Shown here in pieces: positions 46,462 to 55,329 of a stretch of 64,000 nucleotides of DNA; the first letter of the stretch is position 1, and every line of letters starts with the position of its first letter. This stretch comes from Pseudactinotalea terrae (GTDB lineage: Bacteria > Actinomycetota > Actinomycetes > Actinomycetales > Beutenbergiaceae), in contig NZ_WNXZ01000003.1 in the NCBI RefSeq assembly GCF_009733845.1, positions 186,001-250,000 on the forward strand, given 5' to 3'. The position numbers were made by a program, and so were the translations under genes. Below the pieces are notes generated by a model, which worked only from the letters and a program-made list of their open reading frames with translations, did no database searches and had not been told where the DNA came from.

Positions 46462-46492
46462 CCGCAACGCCACGGTGGGCTGGGCGTTGCGG
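46462..46492. repeat. Inverted repeat CCGCAACGCC
   Basis: CCGCAACGCC (46462-46471) and GGCGTTGCGG (46483-46492) are perfect inverted copies with an 11-base spacer; CCGCAACG recurs at 46514-46521. This is part of the 448-base gap between the ECF operon and icmF, in which I find no supported gene. Confidence 0.55.
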
Positions 46493-46648
46493 AGGTGACA
46501 TGCGGGTGGGGAACCGCAACGTCGCCGTGGCTGGGTGTCGCCGCCCTGGTAGCAGCAGCCGGTTCCGCGTGTCCTGGGTGGGAGCCCGCGCGGTAGTCCG
46601 CGGCGCGAGCAGGTGGTTGTGCTGCTTGCTGCCACCGAACAGGGGGTG

Positions 46649-46677
46649 CTGCCCGGAATGGAGCGCTATCCGGGCAG
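46649..46677 (-). terminator. Hairpin downstream of icmF
   Basis: CTGCCCGGA (46649-46657) and TCCGGGCAG (46669-46677) form a perfect 9-bp stem with an 11-base loop. CCGGGCAGAAC then recurs 30 bases on (46700-46710), so alternative pairing is possible. It probably ends the icmF transcript. Confidence 0.5.
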
Positions 46678-46742
46678 AACCCGCTGGTCGGCGGGCGCAC
46701 CGGGCAGAACGTGACCTAGAGATGGGTCAGGAGCGCCTGGGA

Positions 46743-49700
46743 TCAGACGTTGCGGCGGTAGCGGCCGCCGACGTCGAAGAGGGTCTGCGTGATCTGACCG
46801 AGGCTCGCGACGCGCACGGTGTCCATGAGGACGTCGAAGATGTTGTCGCCCGCCAGGGCGGCCTGGCGGAGCCGCTCCAGCGCTGCGGGGGCGTCCTGCG
46901 CATGGCGCGCCTGGAACTCGGCGAGCCGCAGCACCTGACCCTGCTTCTCCTCCTCGCTGGAGCGCATCAGCGCCACCGGTGCACGCTCCTCCTCGCCCTC
47001 GGGCGCGCGGAAGGTGTTGACCCCGATGACGGGCAGCGAGCCGTCGTGCTTGCGCATCTCGTACAACATCGACTCGTCCTGGATCCGCCCGCGCTGGTAC
47101 CCGGTCTCCATCGCGCCCAGCACGCCGCCGCGCGCGGAGATCTGCTCGAGCTCGCTCAGCACCGCCTCCTCGACGAGGTCGGTCAGCTCGGTCAGCAGGA
47201 ACGACCCCTGGTTGGGGTTCTCGTTGAGTGACAGCCCCCACTCGGAGTTGATGATCATCTGGATCGCGAGCGCCCGCCGCACCGACTCCTCGGTGGGTGT
47301 GGTGATCGCCTCGTCGTAGGCGTTGGTGTGCAGGCTGTTCGCGGAGTCGTACAGGGCGATCAACGCCTGCAGGGTGGTGCGGATGTCATTGAAGGCGATC
47401 TCCTGCGCGTGCAGGCTCCGGCCCGAGGTCTGGATGTGGTACTTCAGCTTCTGAGAGCGCTCGCTCGCGCCGTAGCGGTCCCGCATGACGATCGCCCAGA
47501 TCCGGCGCGCCACCCGGCCCAGCACCGCGTACTCGGGGTCCATGCCGTTGCTGAAGAAGAACGACAGATTCGGTGCGAAGTCGTCGATCGCCATGCCGCG
47601 CGCCAGGTAGGCCTCCACGTAGGTGAAGCCGTTGGCCAACGTGAAGGCGAGCTGGCTGATGGGGTTCGCCCCGGCTTCAGCGATGTGGTAGCCGCTGATC
47701 GACACCGAGTAGAAGTTCTTCACCTCGTGCTGCACGAACCACTCGGCGATGTCGGCCATGACCCCCAGCGAGAAGTCTGTCGAGAAGATGCAGGTGTTCT
47801 GACCCTGGTCCTCCTTGAGGATGTCCGCCTGCACCGTGCCGCGCACCGTGCGCAGGGCGTGCGCGCGGACGGCGGCTGCCTCCTCGCCCGACGGCGTCCT
47901 CCCGTGCTCCTGCTCGAACCTGGCCAGCTGCTGGTCGATCGCCGTGTTGAGGAACATCGCCAAGATGGTGGGCGCGGGCCCGTTGATCGTCATCGACACC
48001 GATGTCGACGGTGCGCACAGGTCGAAGCCCGCGTACAGGGTCGCCATGTCGTCGAGCGTCGCGACGGAGACGCCGGAGTTGCCGACCTTGCCGTAGACAT
48101 CGGGCCGCTCCGCCGGGTCGTTGCCGTACAGCGTCACCGAGTCGAACGCGGTCGACAACCGCGTCGCCGGCTGCCCTTGCGCGAGGTAGTGGAAGCGCCG
48201 GTTGGTGCGGGCAGGATCGCCTTCGCCCGCGAACATCCGCGCGGGGTGCTCGTCGGTGCGGCGCCGTGCGAACACTCCCGCCGTGAACGGGAAGTGCCCC
48301 GGCAGGTGCTCGCAGCGAAGCCAGGTCAGCAGGTCGCCGTCGTCATGCAGCCGCGGCAGCGCGAGGCGCGGCACCTCGGTGCCCGCGAGCGAGATCCCCG
48401 GCTCGGCCGTGCGCGCGGCCTCGGCCTGCTCCGGCCAGGCCACGAGCAGCGCTCGCGCCCAGGGCGCGATCTCGCCGTCGACGGCGGCACTCGCCTCCTC
48501 GAGGTGGGCCACCGGCAGACCACGTTCGCTCAGCTCGGCGACCGCACCCCGCAGGTGCTGCGACCGGCGCACGAGCGCACCCTGCTGCGCCGTCGATGCG
48601 TGGTAGCCGCGTACCAGGGCGGCGGACTCGGCGAGGTGCTGCACACGGCTCGCCGGGATCAACGGGGAGACCCGGGTCGAGACCCGCACGCCCGTCTCGC
48701 CCAGGGTCGAGGAGGTGACGTCCAGCCCGTACCTGGCGAGCGCGTCCCGCAGGAACCCCCACAGCCCGGTGACGCCGTCGTCGTTGAAGCGTGAGGCGAC
48801 CGTCCCGAACACCGGCAGCTGCTCGTGCGGCGTGGTCCATGCCTCCCGGCTCCGTGCGACCTGTCGACGCACGTGCCGCAGCGCGTCCGGAGCGCCTGCG
48901 CGGTCGTACTTGTTGACCACCACGGACTCGGCGAGCTCGAGCATGTCGATCTTCTCGAGCTGCATCGCGGCACCGAACTCGGGTGTCATCACGTAGATCG
49001 GGACGTCCACGTGGTCCACGACGTCCGCGTCGCCCTGGCCGATCCCCGGGGTCTCGACGATCACGAGACCAGCACCCCACGCCGCCGCCGCAGCGATGAC
49101 GTCGTCGAGGCACGTGGGCAGCCCAGACCCGGCCACCCGGGTCGCGAGGGACCGGAAGAACACGTTCTCGCCGTCGAGCGCGTTCATGCGGATGCGGTCG
49201 CCGAGCAGCGCGCCGCCGCGGCGGCGCGAGGGGTCGACAGCCAGCACCGCTACCCGCAGGGAGTCGCCCAGATCCAGGCGGAGTCGGCGCAGCAGCTCGT
49301 CGGTCAGTGACGACTTGCCGGCGCCGCCGGTCCCGGTGATCCCGAGGACCGGCACGGTCAGCTCGGCGGCTCGCGAGCGCAGCTGTCCCAGCAGGTCCTC
49401 ATGGAGCGCCTCGACCTCCAGCGCGGTGATCGTTCGTGCCAGCGCGCGGCGGTCCCCCCGCAGCAGCGCGCTGAGATCGGCGACCGGCGCAGGCGTCACC
49501 GCCGGATCCACGTCAGCGGTCGACACCACGGCGTTGACCATGCCCGGCAGCCCGAGGCGCTGACCGTCCTCGGGGGAGAAGATCCTCGCCACGCCGCGGG
49601 AGTGCAGCAGCTCGATCTCCTCGCTCACGATCACGCCGCCACCGCCGCCGAACACCGGCACGTGCCCGCATCCCGCTCGTTCGAGCTCGCTCAGCAGGTG

Positions 49701-49979
49701 CGTGAAGTACTCGACGTGCCCGCCCTGGTAGGAGGAGATCGCGACGGCCTGCGCGTCCTCGTCCGCTACGGCGCGCACCACCTCCGCCACCGAGCGGTCG
49801 TGACCCAGATGAATGACCTCGCACCCCTGCTGCTGCAGGATCCTCCGGATGATCGTGATCGCGGCGTCGTGGCCGTCGAACAGGCTCGCCGCCGTGACCA
49901 CCCGGACCGGGTGGGTGGGCACGTGCAGCCCGGGCTGCACGTTCGTCTCGACCTCGTCGTCGAGACCGGGCCGGCTCAT
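46743..49979 (-). CDS. icmF: Fused isobutyryl-CoA mutase IcmF
   Basis: This 1078-residue protein fuses three parts. An N-terminal B12-binding domain (about 25-155) has SLFDGHDAA with the axial His, then SSYQGGH and the FGGGGG loop. A MeaI-type G-protein chaperone (about 205-500) has GITGTGGAGKSS and VDPSRRRGGALLGDR, VETPGIGQGD and NKYDRAG. The acyl-CoA mutase barrel (about 530-1078) has FDSVTLYGND, GNSGVSVATLDD and YHIQTSGRSLHAQE. IcmF interconverts isobutyryl-CoA and n-butyryl-CoA with adenosylcobalamin, and some members also act on isovaleryl- or pivalyl-CoA. The start ATG is 49979, just after the GNAT stop. Exact substrate preference is unproven. Confidence 0.92.
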   Translation of the reverse strand: MSRPGLDDEVETNVQPGLHVPTHPVRVVTAASLFDGHDAAITIIRRILQQQGCEVIHLGHDRSVAEVVRAVADEDAQAVAISSYQGGHVEYFTHLLSELERAGCGHVPVFGGGGGVIVSEEIELLHSRGVARIFSPEDGQRLGLPGMVNAVVSTADVDPAVTPAPVADLSALLRGDRRALARTITALEVEALHEDLLGQLRSRAAELTVPVLGITGTGGAGKSSLTDELLRRLRLDLGDSLRVAVLAVDPSRRRGGALLGDRIRMNALDGENVFFRSLATRVAGSGLPTCLDDVIAAAAAWGAGLVIVETPGIGQGDADVVDHVDVPIYVMTPEFGAAMQLEKIDMLELAESVVVNKYDRAGAPDALRHVRRQVARSREAWTTPHEQLPVFGTVASRFNDDGVTGLWGFLRDALARYGLDVTSSTLGETGVRVSTRVSPLIPASRVQHLAESAALVRGYHASTAQQGALVRRSQHLRGAVAELSERGLPVAHLEEASAAVDGEIAPWARALLVAWPEQAEAARTAEPGISLAGTEVPRLALPRLHDDGDLLTWLRCEHLPGHFPFTAGVFARRRTDEHPARMFAGEGDPARTNRRFHYLAQGQPATRLSTAFDSVTLYGNDPAERPDVYGKVGNSGVSVATLDDMATLYAGFDLCAPSTSVSMTINGPAPTILAMFLNTAIDQQLARFEQEHGRTPSGEEAAAVRAHALRTVRGTVQADILKEDQGQNTCIFSTDFSLGVMADIAEWFVQHEVKNFYSVSISGYHIAEAGANPISQLAFTLANGFTYVEAYLARGMAIDDFAPNLSFFFSNGMDPEYAVLGRVARRIWAIVMRDRYGASERSQKLKYHIQTSGRSLHAQEIAFNDIRTTLQALIALYDSANSLHTNAYDEAITTPTEESVRRALAIQMIINSEWGLSLNENPNQGSFLLTELTDLVEEAVLSELEQISARGGVLGAMETGYQRGRIQDESMLYEMRKHDGSLPVIGVNTFRAPEGEEERAPVALMRSSEEEKQGQVLRLAEFQARHAQDAPAALERLRQAALAGDNIFDVLMDTVRVASLGQITQTLFDVGGRYRRNV

Positions 49980-49983
49980 CGGC

Positions 49984-50484
49984 TCAGGCGAGCCGCAGGA
50001 TGATGTCGTCGACCATCCGGCCCCGCATGGCATCGAAGCCGGTGTCCTGTCCGATGTGCTTGAAGCCGTTGCGCTTCAGCACCACCAGCGATGCCTCGTT
50101 GCTTCGATTCTGCCGCGCGAAGATCGGCCGCTCGGGGACGACGTCGTCGAGAAAGATCCGCAACGCGTTCGTACCGATGCCGCGGCCCCAGTACTCCCGG
50201 TCCACCCAGTACTTCACGTAGGGGCGTTCCTCGTCCTCGAACTTCTCGATGTGCCCCACCACCCCGTGGTCCGGGTCGTCGGCGAGCGCGATCGTGCGCG
50301 TCACCGCGGTGGGGGAGCGGCGCAGCTTCGCCCAGTACGAGTCGAACGCCTGCGGGTCGGTGCCGTCCTCGACCGAGGACGACGCCATCGACTGTGCCTG
50401 CGGATCCTGCAGGTAGGAGTAGAACGCGTGCAGGTCCGCGTCCTCGACGTCACGCAGCACGATCGCTACGGGGTTCTCGCTCAT
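49984..50484 (-). CDS. GNAT-family N-acetyltransferase
   Basis: This 166-residue acetyltransferase has RDVEDADLHAFYSYLQDP at the start, the acetyl-CoA loop REYWGRGIGTNALRIFL (motif A, about 95-110) and SNEASLVVLKRNGFKHIG (motif B). ATG 50484 follows GAGG; GTG one codon upstream is possible. It lies four bases upstream of icmF on the same strand and may be co-transcribed with it. The substrate is unknown. Confidence 0.88.
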   Translation of the reverse strand: MSENPVAIVLRDVEDADLHAFYSYLQDPQAQSMASSSVEDGTDPQAFDSYWAKLRRSPTAVTRTIALADDPDHGVVGHIEKFEDEERPYVKYWVDREYWGRGIGTNALRIFLDDVVPERPIFARQNRSNEASLVVLKRNGFKHIGQDTGFDAMRGRMVDDIILRLA

Positions 50485-50609
50485 CACACCTCAGTTGTTC
50501 GGGGGCGGCGGGGCGGTCCCTTGCATGCTATGCCCCGTCCCGCACCCCCGGGTCCGAACACGTCGGCCAGGCGCCCGACGGCGATCCCGAGCGCCGGTAT
50601 CTCGGGTCG

Positions 50610-51032
50610 TCATCGGCCTCGTCCCCGCTCCTGTGCGCTCACCGGGAACCGCGGTGTCTCGCCGAACCAGCGCCACAGCAACCGTGCCGACGCCAGAACG
50701 ATCGTCAAGAACGCTCCTTGTCCGATGAGCCCGGCTGGCGACAACACCCCGCTCGCCGCCTGCACCGTGGCGTTGACCGCGACGTCCGTGACCATGATGA
50801 CGACGCCGAGCACGACCCCGGTGCGCCGGCGCAGCAGCACGAGCGCGATCACGATGGGGTCGAGCACGGTCAGCGAGACCCAGAACAACCGGATCGGAGT
50901 CGGGAAACCCTGGTAGCTGCCGGTGCCGGCGCTGACGATGTCTGCGACATGGCTCGCGGTCCCGACGAGGAACCCGAGAACCCAGACGACCCGGATCCCG
51001 CTCGCGAGGCGGGTCCGGGTCGGGTGGTGCAT
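50610..51032 (-). CDS. Small membrane protein of unknown function
   Basis: This 140-residue protein has four hydrophobic segments (about 14-35, 47-67, 72-92 and 97-118) and a basic tail with no recognisable domain. Short polar loops and the VLDPIVIALVLLRRR motif suggest a simple four-helix membrane bundle. It lies on the minus strand, 20 bases after the SRPBCC gene, and could be the third gene of the ArsR/SRPBCC operon. I do not recognise it. Confidence 0.7.
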   Translation of the reverse strand: MHHPTRTRLASGIRVVWVLGFLVGTASHVADIVSAGTGSYQGFPTPIRLFWVSLTVLDPIVIALVLLRRRTGVVLGVVIMVTDVAVNATVQAASGVLSPAGLIGQGAFLTIVLASARLLWRWFGETPRFPVSAQERGRGR

Positions 51033-51052
51033 GGATCCAGGCTAGACGCGCC

Positions 51053-51538
51053 TCACGCGGCCACCAGCGAGTCGATCTGGCCCATCGCCTCGGTCATGCC
51101 CTCGGCCATGCCCATCTCGGTCATGGCCGTGAGCTGTTCGGCCGAGCGGAACCTGGTCTGGACGCTCATACGAGTGCGGTCGCCGGCCGGCTCGATCGTC
51201 ACGGTGACCGTGCCGTAGTCCTCGGGATCGGTCGGCTCACCGTCGTCGCCGGCGAAGCCGTCCTTGAACACGAGCCGGTTCGGTGCATCGGTCTCGACGA
51301 TCGTGAACCAGCCGTGGCCCTTGGAGCCGTCGGGTCCGGTCATGAAGTAGCGGCTCTCCCCGCCCGGTTCGAACTCATGGCGGTGAAACGTCGCGGGCCA
51401 GGTCGGTGGTCCCCACCACTGCTCGAGCTGGCGGTGGTCCGCCCACAGCTGCCACGCCCGCTCGGGTGTGGCGTCGATCTCGGTGACGACCGTCAGCGTC
51501 AGGTCGTCGGTGTCCAGACGGGTGTCGAGGACAGGCAT
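51053..51538 (-). CDS. SRPBCC/AHSA1-domain protein
   Basis: This 161-residue START-like fold protein shows VTEIDATPERAWQLWADHRQLEQWWGPPTWPATF, followed by GWFTIVETDAPNRLVFKDGF, matching the AHSA1 family that binds hydrophobic ligands. ATG 51538 is one base after the ArsR stop; the open frame upstream is a shadow. It is paired with ArsR, as in many actinomycetes, so ligand-dependent regulation is plausible. Function is otherwise unknown. Confidence 0.88.
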   Translation of the reverse strand: MPVLDTRLDTDDLTLTVVTEIDATPERAWQLWADHRQLEQWWGPPTWPATFHRHEFEPGGESRYFMTGPDGSKGHGWFTIVETDAPNRLVFKDGFAGDDGEPTDPEDYGTVTVTIEPAGDRTRMSVQTRFRSAEQLTAMTEMGMAEGMTEAMGQIDSLVAA

Positions 51539-51539
51539 G

Positions 51540-51890
51540 TCAGTCTCCTTGCGTCGTGTCGGTCTCGGCGAGCAGCGCGTCGATGCGTGCCACCCGATGC
51601 CGCCAGAGGTGCTCGTAGCTCTCCAGCAGCGACTTCGCCTGATGGATGACATCGAGGCCCGCGTGCACGATCTGCTCGCGCCCGCGGCGAACCTTGCGGA
51701 CCAGCCCGGCGCGCTCGAGCACTGCCACGTGCTTCTGCACCGCCGCGAAGCTCATCGAGTACCGCTCCGCGAGGTCCGACACCGACTGCTCGGCGTGCAG
51801 CACCCGCGTCACGATGTCCCGCCGCGTCCGGTCCGCCAGTGCGTGGAAGATCCGGTCCGCGTCGTCCTCGGAGAGCCCATGTACAACCAT
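51540..51890 (-). CDS. ArsR-family transcriptional regulator
   Basis: This 116-residue winged-helix regulator has FHALADRTRRDIVTRVL and SVSDLAERYSMSFAAVQKHVAVLERAGLV, the ArsR HTH. No metal-binding CxC is present, so it belongs to the SRPBCC-associated, non-metal type. It is followed one base later by the SRPBCC gene. The palindrome GTACAAC-n6-GTTGTAC includes its start codon, and a second CAACCA/TGGTTG palindrome lies about 35 bases upstream, so autoregulation is likely. Confidence 0.9.
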   Translation of the reverse strand: MVVHGLSEDDADRIFHALADRTRRDIVTRVLHAEQSVSDLAERYSMSFAAVQKHVAVLERAGLVRKVRRGREQIVHAGLDVIHQAKSLLESYEHLWRHRVARIDALLAETDTTQGD

Positions 51891-51900
51891 CGAGTTGTAC
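51881..51900. promoter_or_regulatory. Candidate ArsR operator over the start codon
   Basis: GTACAAC (51881-51887), six bases, GTTGTAC (51894-51900) is a perfect inverted repeat that spans the ArsR start codon at 51888-51890. A related 14-base palindrome with arms CAACCA/TGGTTG lies at 51925-51938. Confidence 0.55.
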
Positions 51901-51960
51901 GTTAGTCCATCATCGCCTGATGCGCAACCATGTGGTTGTGTGTCGTTGCGGGGATGGCGA

Positions 51961-53157
51961 TCAGGCGCCGGTGACCCGCACGGCGTCCCGCGCGATCTCG
52001 AGCTCCTCGTTGGTGGGGATCACGAGCACACGCACTCGTGAGCCGGCCGTCGCGATGTCGCGAGGCTCCTTCGAGCGGGCGCGGTTCGCCTCGCCGTCGA
52101 CCTCGATTCCCAGGCTTTCCAACCCGCGAAGGGACAGCTCGCGAACCTCGTCGGCGTTCTCGCCGACCCCGGCCGTGAACACGATCGCGTCCACCCGGCC
52201 GAGGACCGCCAGGTAGCTCCCCACGTACTTGCGGACCCGGTAGCAGTAGATCTCCAGCGCGAGCTGCGAGGCCTCGTCACCGGCGTCGGCCGCCTCGGCG
52301 AGGTCCCGCATGTCCTGCCGCCCGGAGAGCCCGAGCACACCGGACCTCTTGTTCAGCAGGGTGTCGATGGCGTCGATATCCATGCCGGCGGTACGCGAGA
52401 GATGGAACACGACCGCTGGGTCGATGTCGCCGCTGCGGGTCCCCATCACCAGGCCCTCGAGCGGCGTCAGACCCATCGAGGTGTCGACCGAGACCCCACC
52501 GCGCACCGCACATGCCGATGCCCCGTTGCCGAGGTGGAGGACGATCGTGTTGGTCTCCGCCACCGGCTTGCCGAGGAGCTCGGCAGCCTGCCGGGAGACG
52601 TAGGCGTGCGAGGTGCCGTGGAACCCGTATCGGCGGATGCGGTTCTCGGCGGCGACTTCACGGTCGATCGCGTACGTGTGCGCGACCGCCGGCATCGAGA
52701 GGTGGAAGGCGGTGTCGAACACGGCCACATGGGGAAGGTCGGGGAACTGCTCCCGCGCCACCCGGATGCCCGCGGCGTTGGCGGGGTTGTGCAGGGGTGC
52801 GAGGTCGGACAGGTCGTCGATGATCGCCAGCGCGTCGTCATCGATCTGCACCGAGTGCCCGAACCGGGCGCCACCCTGCACGACGCGGTGCCCGACGGCG
52901 ACCAGGCCTGCCTCGGCCAGGTGGGGCCCGTGCTCGGTGAAGGCCTCCGCCATCGCCGCCATCGCCGCCGCGTGGTCGGGGACCTCGACCTCGATCCGGA
53001 ACTTCTCGCCGTCGACCGTGTGGGTGAGGGCGCCCGTGCCGGAACCCCCGATGCGCTCCACCAGACCGACGGCGAGCGCCTCGCCACTGACCGCGTCGAC
53101 CACCTGGTACTTGAGCGACGACGAGCCGGAGTTGATCACCAGGACCGGCTTGCTCAT
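51961..53157 (-). CDS. ackA: Acetate kinase AckA
   Basis: This 398-residue enzyme makes acetate and ATP from acetyl phosphate and ADP. VLVINSGSSSLKYQVVD opens the ASKHA fold; GFHGTSHAYVSRQAAE, IVLHLGNGASACAV and GVSVDTSMGLTPLEGLVMGTRSGD are the expected conserved segments. Length is normal. Its start overlaps the pta stop by four bases. It completes a phosphoketolase-acetyl phosphate-acetate route with xfp upstream. Confidence 0.97.
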   Translation of the reverse strand: MSKPVLVINSGSSSLKYQVVDAVSGEALAVGLVERIGGSGTGALTHTVDGEKFRIEVEVPDHAAAMAAMAEAFTEHGPHLAEAGLVAVGHRVVQGGARFGHSVQIDDDALAIIDDLSDLAPLHNPANAAGIRVAREQFPDLPHVAVFDTAFHLSMPAVAHTYAIDREVAAENRIRRYGFHGTSHAYVSRQAAELLGKPVAETNTIVLHLGNGASACAVRGGVSVDTSMGLTPLEGLVMGTRSGDIDPAVVFHLSRTAGMDIDAIDTLLNKRSGVLGLSGRQDMRDLAEAADAGDEASQLALEIYCYRVRKYVGSYLAVLGRVDAIVFTAGVGENADEVRELSLRGLESLGIEVDGEANRARSKEPRDIATAGSRVRVLVIPTNEELEIARDAVRVTGA

Positions 53158-55232
53158 CGTGCCGCTGCCTGCGCCGCGACCGCCTGGGCCTGGATGGCCG
53201 TGATCGCGACCGTGTTGACGATGTCCTGCACCAGCGCTCCTCGCGACAGGTCGTTGACGGGCTTGCGCAGTCCCTGCAGGACCGGCCCGACGGCGACAGC
53301 TCCTGCCGAGCGCTGCACCGCCTTGTAGGTGTTGTTGCCGGTGTTGAGGTCGGGGAACACCAGCACGGTCGCGTGCCCGGCGACCTTCGAGTCCGGCATC
53401 TTCGAGGCCGCGACCGAGGGCTCCACCGCCGCGTCGTACTGGATCGGTCCCTCCACGATCAGCTCGGGCGCTCGCTCCCGCACCAGCGCGGTCGCGCCGC
53501 GGACCTTGTCCACGTCGGCGCCCGAGCCCGACTCACCGGTCGAGTAAGAGAGCATCGCGATCCGCGGGGCGACGCCGAACTGCTGAGCCGTGGCTGCCGA
53601 GGAGATCGCGATGTCGGCGAGCTGCTCCGCCGTCGGGTCCGGGTTGACCGCGCAGTCGCCGTAGACGAGCACGCGGTCCTCGAGGCACATGAAGAACACG
53701 GACGACACGATCGAGACCCCAGGCGTGGTCTTGACGATCTCGAAGGACGGCTTGATCGTGTGGGCCGTGGTGTGCTGCGCGCCCGAGACCATGCCGTCGG
53801 CCAGACCGAGGTGCACCATCATCGTGCCGAAGTAGGAGACGTCGACGACGATCTCCCGGGCCCGGTCCACCGTCATCCCCTTGTGGGCTCGAAGCTCGGC
53901 ATAGGTGGTGGCGAACCGCTCGCGCAGCTCTGTGTCGGTGGGGGAGATCACCGTGGCGGCGGAGAGGTCGAGACCGAGCTCGCTGCCGCGCGCGCGGATG
54001 GTCGCCTCGTCACCGAGGATCGTCAGATCGACGACGTCACGCGCCAGCAGTGTGCTCGCGGCACGCAGGATGCGGTCGTCAGATCCTTCAGGCAGCACCA
54101 CATGCTTGCGGTCGGCGCGCGCCCGTTCGATGAGGTCGTACTCGAACATCAGCGGCGTCACCACCTCCGAGCGGGGCAGGTCGACAGCCTTCAGCAACGC
54201 CGCGCCGTCGACGTGCGAGGTGAAGTTCCCGCGCGCGGTGTCGAGCTTGCGCTGCGACCCGGTGGAGAGCAGACCGCGGGTCTCGGCGACACGTCGGGTG
54301 GTCTCGAACGTCCCGAGCCCGGTGGACACCAGCGGCAACCTCTGCGGCAGCCCGGCCACCAGGCGGGAGACCTGCTCGGAGGGCAGGAAGCCGCCGTTGA
54401 GGATCATCCCCGCGAGAGAGGGGAAGTTGTCGGATGCGTGAGCCGCCACCATCGCGAGCACCACCTCGGAGCGGTCGCCGGGCACGATGACCACACCGCC
54501 GTCGACCAGGCGGTCGAGGATGTGGTCCATCGTCATGCCTCCGACGATCAGCCCCTCGGCCTCGCGGTCGAGCAGCTCGGCGTCACCGGCGACGAGCTCG
54601 CCGTCGACCGCGTGCATGAGGTCCGCGACGGTGGGCGCCGACAGCAGCGGCACATCCGGCATCACCCAGGTCGGCACCGGCTCGCCGCTCAGCACGTCCT
54701 TGATCTCGGCAAGGTGCTCGGGGTCGGCGCGGTTCGCCACGACCGCGACCACCTCGGCGTGCCCGGCCGCGAGCTCGGCGGTCGCGATGTCGACCATCTG
54801 CCGGACGTCGTCGGCCCGGCGCCTGAGCGCGGAGACCACCAGCACGACGGCGGAGCCCAGGTTGGCGGCGATCCTTGCGTTGTAAGCAAGCTCGGTGGGC
54901 CCGGCGACGTCGGTGTAGTCCGACCCGACGATCACCACGACGTCGCACAGGCCCTCGATCTGGCGGTAGCGGCGGATGATCTCACCGAGCGCGGCGTCGG
55001 GATCGGCGTGCACGTCGTCGTAGGTGACACCGATGCACTGGTCGTAGTCGAGGTCCACGCCGTCGTGCGCGAGCAGCAGCTCGAGGACCGAGTCCTTGCC
55101 CTCGTCGGCGCGTGCGATCGGGCGGAACACGCCCACCCGGACCTGCGCAGCGAAGAGCTCGACCAGCCCGAGGGCGATCGAGGACTTGCCGGTGTGTCCT
55201 TCGGGGGACGTGACATAGACGCTGCGCGCCAT
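53154..55232 (-). CDS. pta: Phosphate acetyltransferase Pta (long form)
   Basis: This 692-residue enzyme interconverts acetyl-CoA and acetyl phosphate. An N-terminal P-loop-like domain (SPEGHTGKSSIALGL, about 8-22), a central DRTGG-type domain (about 215-320) and the C-terminal PTA domain (LPEGSDDRILRAA to DLSRGALVQDIV, about 375-690) match long Pta. ATG 55232 follows AGGAG; an in-frame ATG at 55250 is less likely. It is coupled to ackA by a four-base overlap. It probably uses acetyl phosphate from the phosphoketolase. Confidence 0.95.
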   Translation of the reverse strand: MARSVYVTSPEGHTGKSSIALGLVELFAAQVRVGVFRPIARADEGKDSVLELLLAHDGVDLDYDQCIGVTYDDVHADPDAALGEIIRRYRQIEGLCDVVVIVGSDYTDVAGPTELAYNARIAANLGSAVVLVVSALRRRADDVRQMVDIATAELAAGHAEVVAVVANRADPEHLAEIKDVLSGEPVPTWVMPDVPLLSAPTVADLMHAVDGELVAGDAELLDREAEGLIVGGMTMDHILDRLVDGGVVIVPGDRSEVVLAMVAAHASDNFPSLAGMILNGGFLPSEQVSRLVAGLPQRLPLVSTGLGTFETTRRVAETRGLLSTGSQRKLDTARGNFTSHVDGAALLKAVDLPRSEVVTPLMFEYDLIERARADRKHVVLPEGSDDRILRAASTLLARDVVDLTILGDEATIRARGSELGLDLSAATVISPTDTELRERFATTYAELRAHKGMTVDRAREIVVDVSYFGTMMVHLGLADGMVSGAQHTTAHTIKPSFEIVKTTPGVSIVSSVFFMCLEDRVLVYGDCAVNPDPTAEQLADIAISSAATAQQFGVAPRIAMLSYSTGESGSGADVDKVRGATALVRERAPELIVEGPIQYDAAVEPSVAASKMPDSKVAGHATVLVFPDLNTGNNTYKAVQRSAGAVAVGPVLQGLRKPVNDLSRGALVQDIVNTVAITAIQAQAVAAQAAAR

Positions 55233-55329
55233 GGAGCGGCTCCTGCTCATCGAGGCTGGGACCGCCGGGCTGCGTTCCCGCATGTGATTGTGCCCTGCCT
55301 CGTGATGGGTCGATGCCGCGCGGGCGCCC

